DNA of 64,000 nt from Avena insularis (lineage: Eukaryota > Streptophyta > Magnoliopsida > Poales > Poaceae), in the NCBI GenBank assembly GCA_023614405.1, contig CM042694.1:131197711-131261710 (forward strand), read 5' to 3'. Made by a program: the position numbers and the translations under genes. The notes beneath the pieces were generated by a model. The model made no database searches. It was not told the origin of the DNA and saw nothing but the letters and a program-made list of their open reading frames with translations. Shown piece by piece: positions 25,130-37,199 of the stretch. How positions within the stretch are numbered: position 1 is the first letter of the stretch; each line of letters begins with the position of its first letter.

Positions 25130-27480
25130 TTTTATTTAAACGAAGACCCCTTCATTGGCCCAGATTATATAGAAAGCTCAAGAGTTTTTACAAGGTTTTC
25201 ATGAACACAACATGACAGATAACCACCAGCCTATTGCAACGCAGCATGATAGAAAATAAGGAAAGCACGCTTTTATAGGCCTGGAGGCAAAATAAAGAAG
25301 GGAAAATACAGTCCTTCAAAAACGAAGGGGAACACAACCCTAGCAAACAAGTGAAAGAAACTACTACCATAAACAACAAGACGACAAGTTGAGGGACCTA
25401 AGATGTTTCGCATGAAGAACCAGCCCACTCCAGAACGATCTTCATCTCTTGTCCCTAGTTCTTAAAGTTTAACGTCGATCTTGAGCTGACCATGACCTGA
25501 CCTCTTCTGCCATAGTCAGACGTTTATGGGAGACTAGCGGTCTCCACTGCAACATCAAAGAGTAAGCTATGTAAAGGGGATGTAACGCGTTAAACAACAC
25601 TTTATGCTAAAGAACTCTTTCATTCTTAGTTAGCCAGAGTGCCCAAAAAACAACAGTGGCCTAGAACCCTGCCACATTATTAGCTTTCACACCCTTGTTT
25701 TAGGACGAGTTTAGTTAACTCATCCCTATTCCTAGGGATCACTGTTAGCAAGAAGCAATTCATAGTACACACGAGATGAAAAAAGCAACAGGACATTAAA
25801 TATGATCAACGTCCTCAGTCACACAACATTGCACACCGAAGTGAACCCAGTCAATTTTAATTTTCCAGTTGACATGCATATTGTATTTGACCCCTCAAAC
25901 ACAACCACATAATTCTTTTTTGCTTCGGTGTGCAGGTAGCTCTAGCTCCCCACATGTCTCTCATTCTTAAATCTCTCACTCCAGGATTGAGAAGTAAAAC
26001 GATACATCAATTTAATAGTGAACTTGCCATTTTCTTCCGAATTAACTATGTCTTCTCTATCATTCAACACAACATTTTCCAAGAAGTTAATTAGTTCATT
26101 CGACTCTTCCCTCTCAATAAATTCAAAATCTAGAAAAAATTAGGCCAGTCTCCCCATTGGTGAGCACCTCGACCATTGTTTTCTCTTTTTGGTCAGAGAA
26201 AAGGTACAAGGCATGAAACTTTGTTTTTAAAGGGCATTTCCCACACCAAACATCCAACAAGAAAAATGTTTTCTTACCATCCCCTATTTTGTAGCTAGAG
26301 CCTATTTTAAACCACTTTTTAATCATGTGCAACCCCTTCTAGAACTAAGAGCCCTAAACCTCAGTATACTCCACCCATGTACTTATTTCTTAATATTTGA
26401 CAACTAAGATCATCTACACCACTCTCTAGCTTATATATCCATTTGCTCAGTACCCTCGTGTCTGCAAAACCCAAGCCACCAAAATCTTTTGGTTTGCACA
26501 ACTTCTCCCACTTAACCATATGATATTTCTTTTTACCACCAAACCCCTTACCAAAAAAATCTGGCCCTAGACATATCCATCTTATAATGCTATTTATGAG
26601 TTTAAAAAATTTCTAAAAAATCAGGATGTAGCCAGTGATGTATACGAAAAATGTGCAAAAGATCAATTGAAAACAATGTGTATTTTTATCTACACAAAAA
26701 TGACAAAACTATGGATCTGAGTATAGTGATTCCAAATCTCACAAAAAAATTAAAATTTGTCATTTTTTGTATAGCTTAGAATACAAAACATTTTAAATTG
26801 AGGTTTTATACGTTTGTGGGATACATCATTAGCTACTTTTGAAAAAAAAAATCACAATTTTTTGAAACTTGTAAATATGGGTTTAAAAAAATTTAATATG
26901 TACGGAGCACTGAAGCTCAGGAGCCAAAAGGACTTTCTATTGCTTTCACTCAGTATATAAGTAAAAGCACATAGCATATGTTGGGTTACTATGTAGGCAA
27001 GAATCAGTTATAATAGATCTAACTCCGGAGGAAGCCAAAGTATTGAAACCACTGTCTAATCTTGTCCACCTTTTGAGGAAAAAAATCAAATCCTTAGCTA
27101 GAATTATACTACGGTTCACTGGTAAACCAAGATACTTCATTGGTAATTTGTCAACTGAGCAGTTCAACATGTTTGTCATTTTCACTCACTCCCATGTCCA
27201 TCTCCTCACTTTTTTTGCACTTTAATTTTCACCTAGGCATAGAGAAGAAACTTCACTGTCACTATTCTATCAATATCCCTCTCTAGCAAAAGAACAGTGT
27301 CCTCTGCATATTACAGATGAGAGAGGCCCCCTTCAACGAGGTGATATACTAGCCCTTTAATATTCCCTGCATCCCTAGCTTTGTTGAACATTTTCCCAAG
27401 ACCATCTCGGACTAAATCAAATGACAGGGAAGATAGGGGATCCCCTTGCCTCGGTATTTTATATGTCCACCATTTTCTCC
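25130..27480 (-). pseudogene. LINE (L1-type) pol fragment
   Basis: Frames on the minus strand follow the order of plant LINE pol. Around 27240-27440 are the RT pieces GDPLS and YAEDTVLLLE (the YADD box, here YAED). At 26946-27185 is the RT end (LPMKYLGLPVNRSIILAKDL, GVRSIITDSCLHSNPTYAMC). At 26440-26590 comes FFGKGFGG, YHMVKWEKLCKPKDFGGLGF and, at 26123-26332, the zf-RVT-like region (IGDGKKTFFLLDVWCGKCPL). The 5' end, with endonuclease and most of RT, is missing, as usual for 5'-truncated LINEs. The 3' end is near 25130 ('ttttatttaaacg'). Stops and an insertion (26597-26940) make it dead. It ends about 170 bp from the invertase TATA box. Confidence 0.82.
26597..26940. mobile_element. Unclassified insertion in the LINE
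   Basis: LINE coding similarity stops near 26945 (NPTYAMCFYLYTE) and resumes near 26595 (INSIIRWICLGPDFF). The roughly 340 bp between are AT-rich, with many A and T runs and no LINE protein, and hold 'ggagcactgaagctcaggag' near the right end. It resembles short non-autonomous DNA elements of grasses, but I cannot define terminal repeats or a target duplication. Confidence 0.45.
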
Positions 27481-27647
27481 ATTTATGTTAAATGCAAACC
27501 CTCCCAGACCGCACTACCTGTTTTATCCAAGAGATAAAGGTTGGGGTTTCAGTAAGACGGTTTTGAAATCCAAATTCAACTCACGGCCTAACGAACACAA
27601 AATCCACATTTCCTTCGCGTGCTCGCAAAGCCCCGGCTTCTGCGCGC

Positions 27648-27656
27648 CTCTATAAA
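27648..27656 (+). promoter_or_regulatory. TATA box of the invertase gene
   Basis: CTATAAATT at about 27648-27656 in GC-rich surroundings ('cgcgcctctataaattcc'), followed within 40 bases by the C-rich leader start. Position relative to the GC-rich first exon makes it the best core promoter candidate. Confidence 0.55.
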
Positions 27657-27679
27657 TTCCTAAACCACCACCCCACAGG

Positions 27680-29489
27680 ACCGGCATTCCGCAGAGACAC
27701 GACTCCGCCCACCACGCACCGCACTCCCCGAGGCCGTCTCTACTCTCCCACCGACCCAAGCACGCCCGCCCGCCCGCCACCGCCGAGGTACCACCCCTTC
27801 CTCCTCCCTCCCCCCATCTCTCCCTTGCCGTCACCCGCGCCACCGCACCGGCGTAGGGTTAGCTTGAGCAGAAGCCCGCCCCCCGGGCCCCGGCGACGTA
27901 CGGACCCGAACTCGGTCGGCCCGCCTCGAGTTTTGTTTCGTGCTAGGAGATGTTCCGGTAGGAGTAGTTCGGGTTCGCTCCCAGCAATCCGCCCCGAATA
28001 TCGCGTCGCGGATTTTGCTTTTTTGCTTGTGAAATGCCGGAGAAATGTTTCGAATCCGGGGGGCGAGTCGCGGGGTGGTCTCGATTTCTCTGCAGGTTTT
28101 GGGGTCGCGCGGAGGAATCATCAGAAGGAGCGAGGGGTTCTAGAAATTTCGCGTTCGGGTTCGGCGCCTCCGCGTCTCCGCTATTTCGAGTCGAACGCGT
28201 CGCGGTTCGAGGTTTTTCTGAAGGTTTTTGGTGGGTTTTGGTCCTCGTGCCTTGTGGGAGTTGTTTCGATCGGATTTTGCGTGCGGATTTCTAGGGTTAT
28301 GCTGTTGATCTGAGCGTGGGCGCTCGAATTGGACCAATGCTGCTGGGATTGGGGTTTCTCTCGGGCTCTCTGCACATGTACGGACGGCGATGGAGACGCA
28401 TTGGGCTTCCTTTCGTTCCGGAATTTTCCGTGTTTAAATTTTGTTGCATTCAAGGTTCATGGAGCTGGGAGGTTCTGCGATTTCGCGCGAATTCGACCTT
28501 GTTTCTCTATTGTTTATTTCAGGCCTTCTGATCGAGCAGCAGCAGCGCGCTCGATTTCGGATTTGGGGGGAGATGGTTGCATTGGCAACTCCGCGTCTGT
28601 TTTGTGGCGAAATTTGTGGAATGCTGCTCTAATTTTAGTCTTAGTGCGTTCGAATCGTCCGTGGCTGGCCATTTATAGCGTGTTAGCTGCTGTTTTTCAC
28701 AAGGGTGGTCAGGTCCAGGTGTAGTGCGTACCACATCCTGGTTTCCTGCTTCCCCTTTTAGAGGCTCTGTTCAGAAATCATATGATTCTGTTGTATCTCA
28801 GTAACTGTATGACTTGTGTTGAGTAGGTTAGTTTTTTCCATGCTTTTTGTTAAGAACTTCAGATATGCTGGTCTGTGTAGGATATCGTAGCAGCTTGTAA
28901 TGTTGTGTACTGCCCTAGTGCGATGATCGATCAATTTGCTTTAATACTTTCCTCCAGTTAGTGATTGTTGCATTTGCTTTTGAAGTCTATTGTTACCTGG
29001 AACAAGTAGTGTTCATCTCAGTGCTGTACACGAGAGAAGTATTTTACATATCTAGGTGAATTTTGTACTGTACGTAGCCCATCTTATTTGTAGACAGTAA
29101 GCAGCCTCAGGCAATTCCCCCAAAACTATCGTTACGAGCAGTATGTGGGCAAATTATCAATGTTGGTCCCTTTTGTCATTGCATTTTTGGATTGATAGAA
29201 GGATGCATTTCTCATAATTCTGGTTTAGTAGTTTATTTATCTGTCTTGAGTAAGATAGATCTAGTGCATGTTGGTTTTATTTGGTTTTGCTTACATATCA
29301 AGCTCAAGTTCTGGTATCTCAGTTTATCGTTGGAGATGCCAAACATATACATATTTCCACTTGAAGTAGCAAGGATGTAGAGTATAGTTTTTTAATTTCA
29401 AATAGATTCACTGTTGGATAATTTTTAACATGCATTTACCTTTTCGAATTAACATAGGTTTTTCTGTTTGCAACTTTTGAACTAGAAAG
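27680..29489 (+). other. Invertase 5' leader with probable intron
   Basis: From about 27680 the sequence is C- and G-rich, typical of a grass first exon, then changes after about 28740 to T-rich, intron-like sequence ending just before the coding ATG at 29490. Open frames at 27825-28313 and 28034-28294 are high-GC shadows with no similarity I recognise. I could not fix the exon-intron borders; a donor at 27786 (cgag|gtacca) is one option. An in-frame TGA at 29478 means the coding frame does not continue upstream in genomic sequence. Confidence 0.5.
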
Positions 29490-32400
29490 ATGGTAAATGC
29501 ACGTTTTGCTATTCCTGCGAGTGAGGTCGCAGAACTGGAAACAAATCTGGAGCAGAAGACAAAATTACGCCCGACTAAATCTTGTGGGGTGCCTAAAGTA
29601 ATCTTATCTGAGTTAGAACATGATGGTTGTCAACCTGGTGGTACAACAAGAGATTCATGTTCTTGGGTAGAATCAACTGCAGACCCCAGTGCACTGCACA
29701 AGCACACAATGACAGATGCTGCTTGGGAAGCCCTAAAGCAATCGATAGTTTACTTCAGAGGTCAACCAATTGGGACTGTTGCTGCAATAGACAAGTCTCA
29801 GGCAGAACTCAACTATGACCAGGTTACCTTTTCCTTTCCAGTTCAACCATTGCTTTTTCCCCCCTTGTAGTACTGAACATACCTTACCCTGTTATACCAT
29901 GTTTACATGCCTTTCTCAGTTCTAATTTTTGGAGCCTGCTTGTCTCAGATTCTCGAATAGCTAACAGTAATTCACTTAGTTATTCTGTCTTCTGTGAAAA
30001 GCACCTATGTGTGTCTCATGGGCAAACTGATACTCCTTGTACCCTACATACATTATGATCAACAGTGATGAGATCTTCTCCATATTCTTGAACAGGTTTT
30101 CATGAGGGATTTCGTTCCCAGTGCCTTGGCTTTCTTGATGAAAGGAGAACCATTGGTAGTGAAGAATTTCCTGGAAAAGACTGCTCGCCTTCAATCAAGA
30201 GAGAAGATGGTTGATCATTTTAAGCTTGGAGAGGGTGTGATGCCAGCAAGCTTCAAGGTGCACCACTCCCACCACACGGAGAAGACTGAAACTCTGCTTG
30301 CTGATTTTGGTGAAATTGCTATTGGAAGAGTTGCTCCTGTGGATTCTGGCTTATGGTGGATTTTTCTTCTTCGTGCTTACACAAATATGACAATGGATAA
30401 TTCTCTGGCTGAAACTCCTCACTGCCAAAAGGCCATGCGCCTTATTCTCAAGCTGTGGCTCTCTGAAGGGTCTGATACATCTCCGGCCTTACTGTGTGCT
30501 GATGGATGCTCCATGATAGACCGGAGAATGGTAAGCAACTCAGACATCACTGAATAAATTTAGTTTGTTATTATGGTGGACAATATGTCTCTTGTGGCCT
30601 TGCCAGCTTACATCTGATTACAAGCTACAGTCCAGACACACTGTTACAAATGCACTTGGTCAAAATTGAAATTATGTTTAGCTCATTTAGGAATGTGTGG
30701 TGCTTGTAAGGTATTTCTGTGTGTTTTCAGGGAAGAACCTTGGAATGAAACCAGAGATCTGAAATGTGATTATTCTGTACATTAAGAATCTGACCGTACA
30801 CAATAATACATTAGTTTTGTAGGATGTTTGAGCATTGTGTGGTTATGAACAGCTTAGTCTTAGATAAGTGAAATACAATTAATAAAAGTGCTGAAGGGAC
30901 CGAGTGAGTCATTTTGCTCACATATCGCAACTCTTTTTTTAAGTGGGAACTGGTAACAAAATACACTTCCATTTACATACTAATGTTGTAGAAGGTCAAG
31001 TGAAAAGTACAAATCATCTTGGTGCTCTTTGGGGTGGAAAGTTACCTAAATGTACTCCCTCCGTTTCAAAATATAAGATGTTTTAGCTTTGTGAAAGGAG
31101 TGTATCTAGACATCCTTTAGTGTGTAGGTTCATGTAGGTTTGAAGTGAACCTACACACTAAAATGGGTCTAGATACACTTATTTCACAAAGCTAAAACAT
31201 CTTATATTTTGAAACGGAGGGAGTATATCTTAAGCATTTTCCCTTGGTCATCTTTTTCTCTTGCTCAATAACTAAAATATGTGCAGGGTATATATGGCTA
31301 TCCAATTGAAATCCAGGCTCTCTTTTTCATGGCTCTGAGATGCGTCTTAAGTTTGCTGAAAGACTCGAATGATGACTTTGTTGGACAAATAACAAAGAGG
31401 ATCAAAGCTTTGAGCTACCATCTGCACAGTTACTATTGGCTTGATTTCCAGAGACTCAATGACATATACCGCTACAAGACAGAAGAGTATTCACAGACAG
31501 CTTTGAACAAGTTCAATGTGATCCCTGATTCGATCCCTGACTGGATATTTGACTTCATGCCAAGCCGTGGTGGTTACTTCATTGGAAATGTCAGTCCTGC
31601 AAGAATGGACTTCCGCTGGTTCTGCTTGGGGAACTTCATCGCGATTCTGTCATCATTAGCAACTGGAGAACAAGCTGAAGCAATACTGGATCTCGTGGAG
31701 GAACGCTGGGAAGAACTTATTGGAGAGATGCCCTTGAAGATCTGCTACCCTGCAATGGAAAACCAGGAATGGCAGATAGTCACTGGATGCGACCCAAAGA
31801 ACACCCGATGGAGTTACCACAATGGAGGATCATGGCCAGGTAAGTCTCACAGTAGTTGGATTTGCACCTGATAGTTCAATTTTTAGGCTGCTTTAGGAAC
31901 AATATTGATCTGTTTTGGCTTGCTCTCCTGTCAAGGATTGATTTATGTATGATTCCTTTGTGAACCTTGCTGAAGTTGTGAGCTTGACAGAATACCTCTT
32001 ACAGAGTAAACAAATTTTGTCTAGCGATACTCTTATTGTATTTGATATAGCGTAGTACTCCCTCCATTTCAAAATATAAGATGTTTTAGCTTTGTGAAAT
32101 GAGTGTATCTAACCCCTTTTAGTGTGTAGGTTCATATATGTTTGGAGTGAACCTACACACTAAAGAGGTCAAGATACACTTCTTGCACATGGCTAAAACA
32201 TCTTATATTTTAAAACGGAGGGAGTAGCTGATTATGGTGATCCTTATGGCAATTCATTTTCAGAAAAAGGGCCATGTACAGTATCGGTACTTTTTTTTCG
32301 AACCATGCAATATCAGTACTTCCTGGAAACCTGATGGTGGCACCCTATTTTTTTACGGAAAAATGATGACACTCTGTCCTATCATGCCCTAGAACACGTG

Positions 32401-33054
32401 CAGTTGTTATACGCCTGTTGTGTGATAATACCGGTTTAGGACTTGAGGACACATTTTGCGCTGCTGCGTGGCAGTATTTACTTTTCTGTTCAGCTTTATA
32501 TCTGTCCATGGATGTCCTGAAATCAGAGAACCAGATGAAATTGGTAGTTCGGCACATATAGATGATCTTACAGTAAATAGCTTCAGAATTTTATGCGCTG
32601 TCACTGCCATTTATCACCACACATCTATGTTCATTTAGTATTAGCTCCTTGGATCTGTGCCTGGGCATAATACTTCTCTTCTTTTGACATAGCTACTGCA
32701 TTTCTATATGGCAATCTGTTTACCCTATTATTCCCCTTTTCCGGTGCACGCAAAACAGTGCTGCTGTGGCTCCTGGTAGCCGTGAGCGTGAAGCTGGGGC
32801 GCCCCCACATTGGCCGCCATGCCGTGGAGCTGATGGAGCGGCGGCTGGCCAAGGACGACTTCCCCGAGTACTACGACGGTCGGGCGGGGCGGTACGTCGG
32901 GAAGCAGGCGCGCAAGTTCCAGACGTGGTCAGTGGCGGGCTACCTCGTGGCCAAGATGCTCCTAAACGACCCCACCAACCTCCGTGCCGTCTGCCTGAAG
33001 GACGACGGCCACATCCGGGAGCCCGTCCTCAAGCGCAGCAACTCCTGCCCCTGA
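29490..33054 (+). CDS. Alkaline/neutral invertase (GH100)
   Basis: Cleaves sucrose to glucose and fructose at neutral pH. Five coding exons with GT-AG borders: 29490-29822, 30096-30530, 31287-31839 and 32759-33054 give four; phases join as 0, 0 and 1 (split Val in SWPV), about 538 aa in all. Hallmarks: [138 protein letters not shown] and [20 protein letters not shown]. The acidic residues in VDSG (Asp194) and after CYPAM (Glu414) fit the family's catalytic pair, from memory. No signal peptide, and a short N-terminus without clear transit peptide, suggest a cytosolic form; an upstream coding exon cannot be excluded. Odd: the usually conserved region near 165-175 reads HHSHHTEK and residues near 230 ([14 protein letters not shown]) diverge from the family. 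So four coding exons are seen and the leader makes at least one more. Confidence 0.93.
31055..31223. mobile_element. Stowaway MITE in invertase intron 3
   Basis: A 169-bp near-palindrome with ends CTCCCTCCGTTTC and GAAACGGAGGGAG, flanked by TA on both sides (31053-31054, 31224-31225). TA target and the CTCCCTCCGT terminus are diagnostic for Stowaway (Tc1/mariner-derived). Almost the whole element folds into one hairpin. Confidence 0.93.
32058..32224. mobile_element. Stowaway MITE in invertase intron 4
   Basis: A second member of the same family as 31055-31223, with ends CTCCCTCCATTTC and AAAACGGAGGGAG and TA on both sides. It is slightly more diverged between its arms. It lies in the intron between the exon ending at 31839 and that starting at 32759. 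Confidence 0.92.
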
Positions 33055-33535
33055 AGCCGCACACCAGCACGTAACACTGCAAGTAAAGTACAGGTTTAAC
33101 TTCGTTCTGATGGAGAGATAGTGGAGGTACATTACATACGTCGCACGGTAGCTGCCAAGTTGGCGTGACAGGTTTCAAACGCCATCTGCATAGATCGCTG
33201 TGTTTGGAGAGGAACTTTTTTTTTGTTGTTGTTTTTGCTGTCTCGCTGTCAGTTGTTACGGTAGAAAGAAATATTAGTAGGATCGAGGAAACGGTGAGGA
33301 TTTGCTTGTGCATGCGCTGTTTCACTGGATATTTCTATAGCTGGTGAAAGGAGGTTTTGGTGTAAGTAGCTCAGTTTTTTCGCGTGCACGGATTTTGGGT
33401 GGAGATGGATAGAATTGCTGAATGGTTACTGATGTAATGACAGATGATGCTGAGTGTTCTTGGATGATCCATGATATGGTTGTACACTGTTGTCTGTTGG
33501 CTGTCGGTGTTCATAGTCACGAAATGGCTGGTTTT
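33055..33535 (+). other. Invertase 3' UTR and first flank copy
   Basis: Follows the stop codon. From 33196 to 33535 it matches 34064-34350 (second copy). T-rich stretch at 33212-33220. Likely includes the end of the transcript. Confidence 0.6.
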
Positions 33536-33695
33536 CTATGAACAACATCTAAAATGGGTCTAAAGGGGGTACACCATTGTCAATCAGCTAAAACACAAGA
33601 AGCAAAAACTTAGAGGAACTGATTTAGGCACTTATCATTGGAAGTAAACATCATATTTCTATGAACAACATCTAAAATGGGTCTAAAGGGGGTAC
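33535..33695 (+). repeat. 38-bp direct repeat pair
   Basis: The same 38 bases, starting TCTATGAACAACATC and ending AAAGGGGGTAC, occur at 33535-33572 and 33658-33695, 123 bp apart. The first copy begins exactly where the duplicated invertase flank ends. Confidence 0.85.
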
Positions 33696-34063
33696 CTCAG
33701 CATGTGATTCATAAGAAAGCAAGAACTTATATCAACCCTATTTGTTCTCCATCGCAAGTACCATCAGGATAAAAAATAGATTCAGTTTAATAATGTCAGA
33801 AATAACAGAAAGTTCAACAATGTATTGTTGTCCTTAATATAAGGAGGTCATTATGAATTTGAAATATCCCCATCTATATACAAATTAGTATGTATGAAAA
33901 CTTGATCCCGTCGACCATAATGAGGTGCCCCATTGTTATCGGTCTTCCCCAGTTATGCGCTTCCCTTTTGAATTTCTTCTACTCACGGATCACAATAATT
34001 TAGGAAATACACACAAGTATGAACTTTGCACAATCAGTAGTGTTACACATAAAACACGTAGGT

Positions 34064-34350
34064 CGCTGTGTTTGGAGGCTGTCACTTGTTACGGGTAGAG
34101 AGAAACATTGGTAGGATATGGAGGATTTGCTTGTGCATGCGCTGGTTCACCGGATATTTCTATGGCATGTGAAAGGAGGTTTTGGTGTAAGTAGCTCAGG
34201 TTTTTCACGTGCACGGATTTTGGCTGGAGATGGGTGGAATTGCCGAGTGGTTTACCGATGGAATGACGGACGATGTTGAGTGTTCTTGGATGATCCATGA
34301 TATGGTTGTACATTGTTGTCTGTTCATAGTCATGAAGTGCCTGGTTTTGT
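34064..34350 (+). repeat. Second copy of the invertase 3' flank
   Basis: Matches 33196-33535 with scattered differences and a few small indels; shared blocks include 'gatttgcttgtgcatgcgct' and 'ttcttggatgatccatgata'. It contains no coding sequence. It suggests a local duplication, perhaps of a gene end whose body was lost. Confidence 0.85.
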
Positions 34351-34962
34351 GATGGTGATGTGTGGGTCACTTGTTGTACCTGCTTGTTGATCAGTGGTTT
34401 GTACTTTTTGTTGATCCGTCATTTCTAGGCTTCTAGCCTCCTTTGTGTGTCTTAGTGGCTGCTTGCGTTGTTGGCATGTCGTTAGCAGTAGGTCAATACT
34501 GTATATGTGTTGCAACGATTGAACAATCATAAACATGCTCGTCTCGTCAAGGTGAAATAGATGGTCTTTATCCTCGAAACAGTTTCGCTCTGCTTTGTGT
34601 ATAAAGCACAGCCATCCGCCTTTCGCTCCACTTTGTATACAACCATCCAAATACGATACAAGTTCCGAACCAAAGAAAAAACAAAAGAGAGTCACAACAG
34701 CACAATAATGCCCCAAAGAAAAGAAAAACAAGGCAATATAAGCTCCCTCTAAGGAAGCGGTCAACGAAGCGTACTGGTGTGCCGCAGCCAGTATAGTCTT
34801 AAGATTGTCGTCCAAATGCTCCATGTCCCGTTGCCTAGAGAGCGGGTGGCACTGCTGAAGAAAAGAAAGAAATTTGAAGATGGAGTAAAGCACGTCGAGG
34901 GAACACTTTCTCGATAACCATTTTGTTACGGATGTTCCATAAGGTTCAGGTCAACATGGCAA
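34351..34962. other. No gene recognised
   Basis: Mixed AT-rich sequence with an A-rich part (34670-34740). A minus-strand frame of 187 codons (34330-34893) shows no domain and has low-complexity Phe-rich translation; I do not accept it as a gene. Confidence 0.4.
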
Positions 34963-35190
34963 ACACTAACCAGAAGAGGCGATCCCTCCTACCATTACAG
35001 TTCCCTTAGTCTCCAGGAACTCGATGAAGCGGACATATTCGCCTTTGCTGCAGTGTGTCACCTCAACACCAGTGAGCGTGGTCGTACTGAGACCCCTTAC
35101 GCTACTTAAGAAGTTGGTAACACACAAACGGCCACCGGTGCCGATATGCACGAGAAACGAGTCATCCAACTATAGTTTAGGTTCTGATGT
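34963..35190 (-). pseudogene. 3' fragment of the 37200-38351 gene family
   Basis: The frame reads DDSFLVHIGTGGRLCVTNFL, then TTTLTGVEVTHCSKGEYVRF and FIEF, aligning with the end of the gene at 37200-38351 (DGSFLVHLGTGGRFCIVNLF, ATLTGVEVTRCGQQGQDIRF). Only about the last 65 residues are present, and similarity stops before 35200, so this is a truncated copy on the same strand, about 2.2 kb downstream of the intact gene. Confidence 0.8.
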
Positions 35191-37100
35191 TAACCAGTAA
35201 AAATCATACTCCATGTCTTTCTGTTTATATTGATTGGCATGTGAGGTGCTAGTGTGTTTCAGTGGGATGCCGGCTCTCGGTGGGAAGTCGTCTAGGTTCG
35301 ATCCGCCTTTGGTAGGGGATAAACTAAATGTATGCGTGTGTACGAGTCTAGAACTCGTGCATTCTAAGAAGTTGTGATCTCTTCGAATGTCTCGGACCCT
35401 CTCCCCTATGGGAGTGGAGGCCTTTTATACTATGGACGATGGCCTGCTCTATGGAAGTGGAGGTGATCACGTTGCCTCCTTAGCTTAGGAAGGGAGCATT
35501 GCCCACATACTCCTCCGGTATGGGGAGACGTGCAGGGCATGACTGTCACTGCCTTGCTAACGTCGGGCGACGAGCCTAGGTGCGTACCTGGCCTTCTAGA
35601 ACAAGACCATTGAGAACCATAGGGCTTCACTAGGCATAATCATGATGATGGGCAGATAATATCATTGAACGGTCTTGTCCACCATCTTAGCCTTTATTCA
35701 TACCTGGTCTACAACAGGTTGGATATGATGACGTCAACTCTGACGGAAAGCCGGACGCGGTTTGCTACGAAATAAACTATGGGCCATCTGTCATGACTTC
35801 CTCTTCCTATGGGTATCCGTTAAAATAGGAACCCATCACATTTTTTTGATAAAGGGAATATATTAATATCGTGTAGATACCAATTACATCCGGTCTCTGC
35901 AACAATGAAATATCCTAAAGATATTACGGATGCACACAACACTATAATAAAAAGCAGCAGAAGAAAAAACAAAAGATCCTGCTATAGTGATCAAAACCTT
36001 ATAGCTGCAACACAAACCCCTCTCAACACAACACTCGGAGTCCAAATTATCCAAAAAAAAGACGCTTCCAAGAAGAAAACGGTGCACAAGCATTGTCGTC
36101 CCCCGATCATAGATCTTAGGTTTTCACCCTGGAGAAAGTCCATCCTCTCAAAACAATGCCTCCAATAAGATCATTGTAGACACAACCAATTAAGGTCAAA
36201 CCTTAAATTTTCACCTTTAAAAATTAGACTCTGCATTCCTCATATGATACCGCCCCCGCTTGATGCTGCTGCTGCTACAAGTCAAGAAACACCAAGCAAA
36301 GTCCTCATCACCTTGAAGACTTGGTCTGCCAATACTAGACCTTAGCCGCCATGACATTCTCCACCGTCCTCACCATGGAAATCGAAAACTGACATGTCTC
36401 ATGGTGAGATACTGAGATAGACACTGAAGCTTTGTGTCACACCCTCCTGAACCCACATGGCCAGAATTACACCCTCCTGAACCCACATGCCCAGAATTAG
36501 GGATGTACACGACCGAATCCCATCAGATCCAGCAATCTACATGCTTTTCCTATAGTCTCTTCAAACAGAACCCGCCACATGATATCATATTTAATCATGT
36601 TTTGACTGAATGTTCCTTTAAAATGTAAATGTCCTTCGGAAGTATTCATAATAGCGGCCGGCGCTCTCTCTGACGCGTGCCTGACAGAGGCTTCCTGAAC
36701 ATTGTTGTGGTTTCAGACTGCCTGTCTTTGGTCCAGCGCCTATCCGCCCAGGTTCAAGATCGGTCTCGGGACTGTCGTCCGTGATATCAAATCCCTCGTG
36801 ACGGGGATTGCGTCGTGCTTTTTCAAGTTTTCTGGTGTGAACTCAAATGTAGCGGCACCTCGTTCAGCTCCTAACTCTTTGCTTTCAGTTCTATTTTAAA
36901 CACTGTCGTCCCGGATTGTATCCGCGATATGCTGTGTGATGACACTATTTGATAAATAAAGTGCCGTGAGTCTTAAAAAAACAAAAATAGGACAAGAAAT
37001 AAATAATTGTACATTGTCTCTTTTTGATATGCGAAAACTGAAGGAAAAAATTCTAGCGGCCCAAAACAGGCATGCCACCATGCTAGTTTTTATTATATAA
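35191..37100. other. Repeat-like intergenic region
   Basis: No convincing gene. Parts look like old mobile DNA: 35270-35820 has an LTR-like GC-rich block with 'ttttatacta'; 35840-36170 starts with a poly-T and 'gataaagggaatatattaat', a phrase I associate with common grass non-LTR repeats on the minus strand; 36600-36990 ends in 'cttaaaaaaacaaaaatagg' and could be the 3' end of a plus-strand retroposon. A 30-bp tandem pair lies at 36439-36468 and 36469-36498. Confidence 0.35.
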
Positions 37101-37103
37101 TAT

Positions 37104-37184
37104 TCTCTGTTTTTAAAATAAGTGCATCAACTTTGTCTAGATACAAATATATCTAGATGTGTAGACACTTATTTTGAAACGGAG
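37104..37184. mobile_element. Short Stowaway-like MITE remnant
   Basis: About 80 bp with complementary ends (TTCTCTGTTTTTAAAATAAG and CTTATTTTGAAACGGAG) and a central 'tagatacaaatatatctag' palindrome. It lies directly after the 3' end of the gene at 37200, and could contribute its terminator. Confidence 0.55.
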
Positions 37185-37199
37185 ATTATTATGCGTAAA

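Noticed and set aside
27825..28313. 162-codon ORF in the invertase leader
   Set aside because: High-GC leader sequence is open in several frames at once; it does not join in frame to the invertase exon.
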